Shown: piece after piece, positions 59,236 through 64,000 of the stretch | Layout of the letters: each line of letters opens with the position of its first letter | Numbering within the stretch: position 1 is the first letter of the stretch | Assembly: GCA_023408815.1 (NCBI GenBank) | Contig: JAEYJO010000076.1 | Span: 55,251-119,250, forward strand | DNA from: Bacillota bacterium | GTDB lineage: Bacteria > Bacillota > Clostridia > Lachnospirales > Lachnospiraceae | Reading direction: 5' to 3' | DNA: 64,000 nucleotides | The notes under the pieces: generated by a model | The model's input: only the letters and a program-made list of their open reading frames with translations | Database searches by the model: none | What the model was told of the DNA's origin: nothing | Program-made: the position numbers and the translations under genes

Positions 59236-60699
59236 ATGGAGACGGAGTCAAAAGGAACGAGAAGCGGCGGGGAACAGATAAAGCAAGAAAAAATGTGGCC
59301 CTCTTTAAAAGAAAATATGAAGTATTTAAATGATGAGCTGGGAGTCGGAGAAAATTATGATATCGTATACCGGGTCGTACAAGTAGGAGGGAGAGAAGCC
59401 TGTATTTATTTTATTGATGGTTTCTGCAAGGATGAGATCATGCAGAAGCTATTACAATTATTTATGGCGATGAAGCCGGAGGAAATGCCGGATAATGCCC
59501 ATGAAATGTCCAAGAAAAACATACCCTATGTGGAAGTGGATCTGAAAACGGATTGGGAACAGATCATTTATTTCATCATGTCCGGAATATTCGCTCTTTT
59601 CATCGACGGCTATGAGCAATGTCTTCTGATCGATTCGAGGACTTATCCGGCCAGAGGTGTATCGGAACCGGAAAAGGATAAATCACTCAGGGGCTCGAAG
59701 GACGGCTTCGTCGAAACACTTGTGTCCAATACGGCCTTAATCCGCAGGCGCATCAGGAGTACAGATCTTCGAATGGAGATATTTTCTGCGGGAGAAGCAT
59801 CTAAGACAGACATCGTTCTCTGTTACATGGCGGCAAGGGTGGACCATGATTTTTTGGAGGAGCTGAAAACGAAGATCAGGCACATACAAGTGGATGCCCT
59901 TACGATGAATCAGGAAAGTCTTGCGGAATGTCTTTTCGACAAAAAGTGGTTCAATCCTTTTCCGAAGTTCAAATTTACAGAGCGTCCGGACACCGCTTCG
60001 GCGCAGATATTGGAAGGTGATATCGTTATCCTTGTGGATAATTCGCCTTCTGCCATGATTACGCCCACCTCAATATTTGATATTGTTGAGGAAGCGGATG
60101 ATTACTATTTTCCGCCGATAACGGGCTCATACCTTCGATTGACCAGGCTGCTGATTGCGATATTGACTTATTTCGTGACGCCTACTTTTTTGCTGCTTAT
60201 GGCGCATTCAGATTGGATTCCCAGTAATTTTGATTTCATTTCAGTAAAGGAAACCATGAACCTTCCTTTGATATGGCAGTTTCTCATCTTAGAGCTGGCC
60301 ATAGACGGACTCCGGCTGGCGGCGGTCAATACTCCGAATATGCTGAGCACACCACTGAGCGTTATGGCAGCCCTTGTCTTGGGAGAATTCTCAGTGAAAA
60401 GCGGATGGTTCAACAGCGAGGTCATGCTGTATATGGCTTTTGTGGCGATTGCCGGTTATACCCAGCCAAACTATGAGTTGAGCTATGCGCTGAAATTCAT
60501 GCGTATATTGAATCTGATATTGACTCAGCTATTTGGCATCTATGGTTATATTGCGGCGCTTATCGTATTTGTGATTGCTATCGTGTCTAATAAAACGGTT
60601 TCGGGGAAGAGCTATGTGTATCCGCTGATTCCCTTTAATCCGAAGCAATTGTGCAAAAGGCTGCTGCGTTACAGGCTGCCTCATTCCGAAAAACAATAA
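59236..60699 (+). CDS. spoVAF: SpoVAF/GerA-family spore germination protein
   Basis: 487-aa member of the GerA A-subunit family. A soluble N-terminal half (residues 1-280) with DIVYRVVQVGGREACIYFIDGF, and SLRGSKDGFVETLVSNTALIRRRI near 160, both hallmark GerA segments; then about five transmembrane helices (from residue 305, LTRLLIAILTYFVTPTFLLLM). No gerB/gerC-type partner or spoVAA-E genes are nearby, so a stand-alone SpoVAF-type role in the inner spore membrane is more likely than a three-part germinant receptor. ATG 59236 has AAGGAG six bases upstream; 59212 lacks a site. A sigma-G-like promoter precedes it. Confidence 0.85.
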   Translation: METESKGTRSGGEQIKQEKMWPSLKENMKYLNDELGVGENYDIVYRVVQVGGREACIYFIDGFCKDEIMQKLLQLFMAMKPEEMPDNAHEMSKKNIPYVEVDLKTDWEQIIYFIMSGIFALFIDGYEQCLLIDSRTYPARGVSEPEKDKSLRGSKDGFVETLVSNTALIRRRIRSTDLRMEIFSAGEASKTDIVLCYMAARVDHDFLEELKTKIRHIQVDALTMNQESLAECLFDKKWFNPFPKFKFTERPDTASAQILEGDIVILVDNSPSAMITPTSIFDIVEEADDYYFPPITGSYLRLTRLLIAILTYFVTPTFLLLMAHSDWIPSNFDFISVKETMNLPLIWQFLILELAIDGLRLAAVNTPNMLSTPLSVMAALVLGEFSVKSGWFNSEVMLYMAFVAIAGYTQPNYELSYALKFMRILNLILTQLFGIYGYIAALIVFVIAIVSNKTVSGKSYVYPLIPFNPKQLCKRLLRYRLPHSEKQ

Positions 60700-60700
60700 A

Positions 60701-60729
60701 TTGAATTTTCGTACAAGGAATGATAGAAT
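60701..60729 (+). promoter_or_regulatory. Sigma-A promoter of degV
   Basis: TTGAAT (60701-60706), 17-bp spacer, TAGAAT (60724-60729), about 45 bp before the DegV start. Its -35 begins two bases after the SpoVAF stop codon. Confidence 0.65.
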
Positions 60730-60774
60730 AGAACAATGTAAGAAGAATATAGATAGGATAAGGAGGAATGGGGA

Positions 60775-61644
60775 TTGTCTGATTTCAAGATTATAACAAA
60801 TACTACGGCCGATTTGCCGCTAAGCTATATTGAGGAAAACGGTTTAGGACTGATGATTTTTAACTATACGATAATGGGAGAAACCTATAGCAGAGGACAT
60901 GAGCTGGATTGGAAGGAATTCTATGAGCTCATGAGAGCGGGAAATATGACGACCACCTCCCAAGTCAATCCGGAGGAATGCAGGGAATATTTCGAAGCAT
61001 ATTTAAAGGAGACGAAGCAGTTGCTTTATTTGTGCTTTTCCTCAGGGCTCAGCGGAACCTATGGCAGCGCCTGCCTTGCGGCGGAAATGGTAATGGAGGA
61101 GCATCCCGACTGTAAAATTGTCGTGGTGGACACGAAGTGTGCCTCCATGGGAGAAGGTTTGCTTGTCCATAAAGCAGTTCAGCTTAAAAAAGCAGGAAAA
61201 ACGATGGAGGAAACCATCGATTGGGTTGAGGAAAATATTCCCCACCTGATACATATGTTTACGGTGGATGATTTAAATCATTTATATCGCGGCGGCCGGG
61301 TAAGCAAGACGGCGGCAATCGTAGGAACGATGGTAGGAGTCAAGCCGGTGCTTCACGTGGATGATGAGGGGCATTTGATTCCGATTGCCAAGGTGAGAGG
61401 GCGTAAGAAATCCCTGAATGCACTGGTCGATTTCATGGAGGAAAAAATGGGAAGCTATAAGGGTGAAAATGATATCGTTTTCATCAGTCACGGAGATGCG
61501 CTGGAGGACGCTGAGTTCGTCAGGGATGAGGTGAAGGCCAGATTTGGGATAGATAGTTTTCTGATCAACCATATCGGTCCCACTGTCGGCGCTCATTCAG
61601 GCCCCGGAACGATCGCTCTTTTCTTTATGGGTGAGTTTAGATAA
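60775..61644 (+). CDS. DegV family fatty-acid-binding protein
   Basis: 289-aa DegV/FakB-type protein. N-terminal FKIITNTTADLPLSYIEENG, TSQVNPEEC near residue 62, CFSSGLSGTYGSA near 82 (the lipid carboxylate-binding Ser), LYRGGRVSKTAAIVGTMVGVKP near 165 and the C-terminal HIGPTVGAHSGPGT. FakB proteins present fatty acids to the kinase FakA; a DhaK-like FakA is not in this window. Start is TTG 60775 with GGAGG about 10 bases upstream. Closed by a strong terminator. Confidence 0.93.
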   Translation: MSDFKIITNTTADLPLSYIEENGLGLMIFNYTIMGETYSRGHELDWKEFYELMRAGNMTTTSQVNPEECREYFEAYLKETKQLLYLCFSSGLSGTYGSACLAAEMVMEEHPDCKIVVVDTKCASMGEGLLVHKAVQLKKAGKTMEETIDWVEENIPHLIHMFTVDDLNHLYRGGRVSKTAAIVGTMVGVKPVLHVDDEGHLIPIAKVRGRKKSLNALVDFMEEKMGSYKGENDIVFISHGDALEDAEFVRDEVKARFGIDSFLINHIGPTVGAHSGPGTIALFFMGEFR

Positions 61645-61674
61645 CACTGATAGAATATTCATGGACGTTAAATA

Positions 61675-61713
61675 AGACAGCGGCTTTTTCATAAGGGAAA
61701 AGCCGCTGTCTTT
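61675..61713. terminator. Bidirectional terminator after degV
   Basis: Perfect 14-bp arms AGACAGCGGCTTTT / AAAAGCCGCTGTCT (61675-61688 with 61698-61711), 9-nt loop. It separates degV from the convergent CAP-domain gene and can serve both directions. Confidence 0.85.
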
Positions 61714-61786
61714 GAAATCGGGAAACATGCATAAGAGGAATATCTCTGATTTGTGATGGTTAAATTTGTTGTGGTGAACGCTCTTC

Positions 61787-62620
61787 TTAGTAGGTAAACA
61801 ACTGTGACCAATAAGGGGTATTGCCGTTCAAATAATAGCCTACGCCGATAGAGGTGTAGCTCTTATTTAAGATATTCGCTCTGTGGCCTTCGGAGTTCAT
61901 CCATGCAGTTACTACATCTTCAGGAGTAGCTTGTCCCCATGCGATGTTTTCACCAGCGCCGCGGTAGCTGATTCCGTTTTCCTTAAGAACAGATGAGAAT
62001 GCGCTTCCGTTAGGTCTTGTGTGAGAGAAGGACTGTGTTGTTTCCTGCGCACGAATCTGCGCTGCAGCGTTCAATTCGTCGGTCATTGTAAGGGCTGAAA
62101 GGCCTACTTTTGCTCTTTCGGCATTTACTAAGTCTACGACCTGCTCTACATAGCTTTTATTGGTACTGGTGTCTGTACCGGTGTTGGTATCGGGAGTAGT
62201 TGTCCCTGTTCCAGGTGTATTCGTACCGGGAGTGGTTGTACCATTACCGGAATTATTGTTCGTATCAGGAGTAGTTGTGCCGGTATCCGGTGTGCTTGTA
62301 TCGGGAGTAGTCGTACCGGTTCCGGGGGTATTGGTGTCAGGAGTGGTAGTACCGGTACCCGGGGTGTTCGTGCTTGGAGTGGTAGGGCAGTTGGTATTTG
62401 CATTGGATGACTGTAAGTAATCTTTAATGGAATCGGTATTGACGCCCATTCCGCTCAGTACGGATTCCAAATTGGAGGAATCGCTTACGATTACCTGCTG
62501 GGTGGGGCAGTTGCTATTCAATTGGCTTTGGAGCTGGCTTATATTTACGGGACATTGTCCTGAGAAACTGCCTCCTCCGATAAGTGTTGTTGCTACGAGT
62601 ATGCCTGGTAATAAGGTCAT
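61787..62620 (-). CDS. Secreted CAP (SCP/YkwD-like) domain protein
   Basis: 277-aa exported protein. A weak hydrophobic N-terminus (LLPGILVATTLIGGGSF; no basic residues before it, unusual for a signal peptide), an about 60-residue Ser/Gln/Asn-rich head, then a low-complexity linker (about 80-150) of TGTTTPDTNTP-type repeats, and a C-terminal CAP domain (about 155-277): LVNAERAKVGLSALTM, the His in SFSHTRPNGSAF, GENIAWGQATPEDVVTAWMNS and HRANILN, ending GVGYYLNG-TPYWSQLF. CAP proteins of this YkwD type are common on clostridial surfaces; the biochemical role is open. The DNA encoding the linker is an array of short tandem repeats prone to length change. Confidence 0.88.
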   Translation of the reverse strand: MTLLPGILVATTLIGGGSFSGQCPVNISQLQSQLNSNCPTQQVIVSDSSNLESVLSGMGVNTDSIKDYLQSSNANTNCPTTPSTNTPGTGTTTPDTNTPGTGTTTPDTSTPDTGTTTPDTNNNSGNGTTTPGTNTPGTGTTTPDTNTGTDTSTNKSYVEQVVDLVNAERAKVGLSALTMTDELNAAAQIRAQETTQSFSHTRPNGSAFSSVLKENGISYRGAGENIAWGQATPEDVVTAWMNSEGHRANILNKSYTSIGVGYYLNGNTPYWSQLFTY

Positions 62621-62890
62621 TATTATTTCCTCACTTTCTTTCTTTTAAATGAAATGTTTCATGCGTATTACGTAAATGTTACAAATATGTTACAAGAAGA
62701 TACTATCATAAAAAAATTTTGATTACAATGGAAGTTCATGGAAGAGATGGAAATGCAATGGAATCTCATGAGGTGGGCCGCGAATAGATAGGGGAGGGGT
62801 GAAAAAAAATTGAAGGTTGGATTGATTTTATGACGAAGAAGCAATTCGAAGAAATGCCATATAATAATGGTGTACTTTCCTAATTATACA
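62621..62890. other. Gene-free stretch between CAP and Cys-rich genes
   Basis: Divided between the minus-strand CAP upstream region and + strand purine-rich text. The only repeats are two GTAACAT/TGTTAC words (62673-62692 region) upstream of the CAP gene, possibly an operator. A good ribosome-binding-like GGGGAGGGG near 62794 has no substantial open frame after it. I see nothing else. Confidence 0.4.
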
Positions 62891-62893
62891 AGA

Positions 62894-62918
62894 AACCGCC
62901 GATATAGTACCGGCGATT
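62894..62918 (-). terminator. Hairpin after the Cys-rich gene
   Basis: On the minus strand AATCGCCG / CGGCGGTT (62918-62911 with 62901-62894; one G-U pair) lies 13 bp after the stop of the Cys-rich gene. The following T-run is interrupted, so it is a weak terminator. Confidence 0.5.
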
Positions 62919-62931
62919 CCTTGAACAAGTA

Positions 62932-63120
62932 TTAGCAGCAATCACATTTATTTTTGCCGCCAAAGCCACCGAAGCCGCCGAAGCCGCAGCCGCCACAGCA
63001 GCAGAGTAAAAGGATTAATATCAGACAACTACTATCGATGCCACAGTCGTTGCAGCGGTCACAGCGCCGATTACAGTCACAGCCTCTGTTGGGCCCGCAG
63101 GTCGCAGTTAAATCACTCAT
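62932..63120 (-). CDS. Small Cys/Gly-rich protein (HCB-13-like)
   Basis: 62-aa protein starting MSDLTATCGPNRGCDCN with a Cys/Asn/Arg head, a short hydrophobic helix (SCLILILLLCCC near residue 31-42), a Gly-Phe repeat GFGGFGGFGG and a Cys-rich tail NKCDCC. Fifteen or so cysteines in 62 residues. The MSDLTA start and layout match small clostridial proteins annotated as high-cysteine chorion-class HCB protein 13, whose function is unknown. A role in spore surface or metal/disulfide-rich coat layers is only a guess. AGGAATAAG lies a few bases before the ATG. Confidence 0.75.
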   Translation of the reverse strand: MSDLTATCGPNRGCDCNRRCDRCNDCGIDSSCLILILLLCCCGGCGFGGFGGFGGKNKCDCC

Positions 63121-63312
63121 TATTCTTATTCCTAAAATTCATCTTTTTATATTATTATTCGATAAAATATATTTTGTTACAAGAATAAGGTTATCCGGAG
63201 AGTGGACTTACTGCCGAAATTTTCCGGTTGTTATTGAATATTCGAATTTTAAGTGTTAATATCTATACAATAGCTTTTGACAGCCAGAAAGAGAAAATAG
63301 GAGGTAAGGTAT

Positions 63313-63825
63313 ATGCTTAACAAGGAAATTTCATCAAAGATAACGGAACAGATAAATTATGAATTATTTTCAGCTTATTTGTATCTGGATATTTCCAACT
63401 ATTATGCGGACAACAATTTGAACGGTTTCGCGAACTGGTTTAAGATTCAGGCACAGGAAGAACGCGACCACGCCATGCTTTTTATGGATTATTTGCTGAA
63501 TAACAGCGAGAAGGTGGTTCTTAAGGATATAAAGGCGCCTAATGCTTCTTACAGTGATTTCAGACAGCCTGCGGTTGCGGCCTTTGAGCATGAGCTGAAG
63601 GTAACGGAGAAGATCCACGATATTTACGGTGCTGCATATGAGCTGAAGGATTATAGGACCATGCAGTTCTTGGATTGGTTTATTAAGGAACAGAATGAGG
63701 AAGAGAAGAATGCCGAGGAGAACATAAAGAAGTATGATTTGTTCGGCGGTGATGCAAAGGGACTTTATTTGTTGGATTCCGAACTGGGAACGCGTGTATA
63801 CAGTGCGCCGTCTCTGGTGCTTTAA
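63313..63825 (+). CDS. ftnA: Non-heme ferritin
   Basis: 170-aa iron-storage protein of the bacterial ferritin type (24-mer cage). Ferroxidase residues: Glu in INYELFSAYLYLDIS near 17, EERDHAMLFMDYL (E and H near 50-53), and the later Glu in FEHELKVTEKI and EQNEEEKNAEE near 130. The five-helix pattern is complete. A GGAGGTAAGG site precedes the ATG. It complements the siderophore importer at 25.6-29.5 kb, although no DtxR-like dyad is obvious in the 190-bp gap upstream. Confidence 0.94.
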   Translation: MLNKEISSKITEQINYELFSAYLYLDISNYYADNNLNGFANWFKIQAQEERDHAMLFMDYLLNNSEKVVLKDIKAPNASYSDFRQPAVAAFEHELKVTEKIHDIYGAAYELKDYRTMQFLDWFIKEQNEEEKNAEENIKKYDLFGGDAKGLYLLDSELGTRVYSAPSLVL

Positions 63826-63858
63826 CATAATTACTATTTATTTTTATAAAGCGAAATT

Positions 63859-63917
63859 AGGAGGCGGAAGCCTCCTCAGACTGTAGACAAAGTCCCACGC
63901 ACTTGCGTGGGATTTTT
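63859..63917 (+). terminator. Two hairpins after ferritin
   Basis: AGGAGGC-GGAA-GCCTCCT (63859-63876) without T-run, then TCCCACGCA / TGCGTGGGA (63893-63901 with 63904-63912) followed by TTTTT, a good Rho-independent terminator. The second may belong to the element that starts at about 63878 rather than to ferritin. Confidence 0.7.
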
Positions 63918-64000
63918 CTGTAAAAAGAGTCAAAAGTTTAGTGTTCATGCAGACTTTTGGGCTCTTTTTTGGTACAATGGAAGTAGCAAAATAAGGCGGT
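63878..64000 (+). mobile_element. Possible left end of an insertion sequence (incomplete)
   Basis: From about 63878 the text changes to a terminator hairpin, then an imperfect inverted repeat AAAAAGAG-TC-AAAAGT / AGACTTTT-GG-GCTCTTTTTT (63923-63969), then a -10-like TACAAT with no gene before the window ends. A guarding terminator followed by a hairpin and a promoter is how many IS1182/IS5-like elements begin, and CAGACTGTAGACAAAGT at 63877-63893 would be the terminal repeat. No transposase residues are inside the window, so this is tentative. Confidence 0.3.

Noticed and set aside
62160..62420. Direct repeats considered as CRISPR or intergenic satellite
   Set aside because: They are in frame within the CAP gene and encode its Thr/Pro/Asp linker.
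62830..62883. 17-codon frame starting MTKKQFEEM
   Set aside because: No good ribosome-binding site and no neighbour that would make a leader peptide likely.
1..64000. tRNA, rRNA, SRP RNA, RNase P RNA, tmRNA and 6S RNA genes
   Set aside because: Intergenic regions were read for their conserved motifs and none was found.

Overview
The window reads as about 64 kb of core chromosome from a spore-forming, anaerobic Gram-positive bacterium, most likely a member of the Lachnospiraceae (Clostridia). Evidence: Firmicutes-type gene orders (smc-ftsY, ylxM-ffh-rpsP-khpA-rimM-trmD, rplS-lepB-rbgA-rnhB-ylqG-ylqH-yraN, der-plsY-gpsA-spoIVA), oxygen-sensitive enzymes (NrdD/NrdG, indolepyruvate:ferredoxin oxidoreductase), sporulation genes (spoIVA, a SpoVAF/GerA-type protein) with matching forespore and mother-cell promoter sequences, a tyrosyl T-box, and strong GGAGG ribosome-binding sites. 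Nearly all genes lie on the + strand. I saw no tRNA, rRNA, CRISPR array, prophage or complete insertion sequence. The genus cannot be fixed from the sequence alone.

Layout. 1-5.9 kb: smc, ftsY and ilvA, closed by a terminator. 5.9-9.3 kb: a structured repeat, a YitT-family membrane protein, a GH25 lysozyme and an AraC regulator. 9.26-14.1 kb: a consensus promoter drives ylxM-ffh-rpsP-khpA, then a fold-back repeat precedes rimM and a trmD fused to a GNAT-like domain. 14.3-19.6 kb: an ECF sigma/anti-sigma pair and an iorA-iorB-paaK-ACT aryl-acid module separate trmD from rplS. 19.6-25.6 kb: an L19 leader, rplS, two signal peptidases around rbgA, rnhB, the flagellar-like orphans ylqG/ylqH, and yraN. 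25.6-29.7 kb (minus strand): a ferric-siderophore ABC importer with two DtxR/IdeR-like operators. 29.9-35.3 kb: pgeF, a two-component system and a long-form PRPP synthetase (minus strand). 35.5-43.4 kb: a DUF512 radical SAM protein, der, plsY, gpsA, a MoxR/VWA pair and an AGCS symporter. 43.4-46.9 kb: tyrosyl T-box, an unusual repeat-filled leader, tyrS and spoIVA. 47-55.7 kb: nucleoside salvage (PNP, cytidine deaminase, amidohydrolase), a metallo-hydrolase, a membrane MutS-like ATPase, rnhA, a HAD nucleotidase, a WYL regulator and an aminotransferase. 55.8-59.1 kb: NrdR-boxed nrdD-nrdG-dut. 59.1-64 kb: SpoVAF, DegV, a CAP-domain protein, a tiny Cys-rich protein, ferritin, and at the edge what may be the start of an insertion sequence.

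How it fits together: co-translational targeting and secretion (Ffh, FtsY, two LepB) sits with ribosome and tRNA maturation. Iron uptake (DtxR-like boxes) and iron storage (ferritin) are both present. Deoxynucleotide supply (anaerobic RNR, dUTPase, HAD nucleotidase, PNP, Cdd) is clustered in the second half. No clear-cut new defence or biosynthetic system is visible. The most unusual items are the TrmD-GNAT fusion, the three structured repeats (khpA-rimM fold-back, the inverted repeat pair at 5.98/46.9 kb, and the tyrS leader insert), the orphan FliK/FlhB-like pair and the MoxR/VWA pair.
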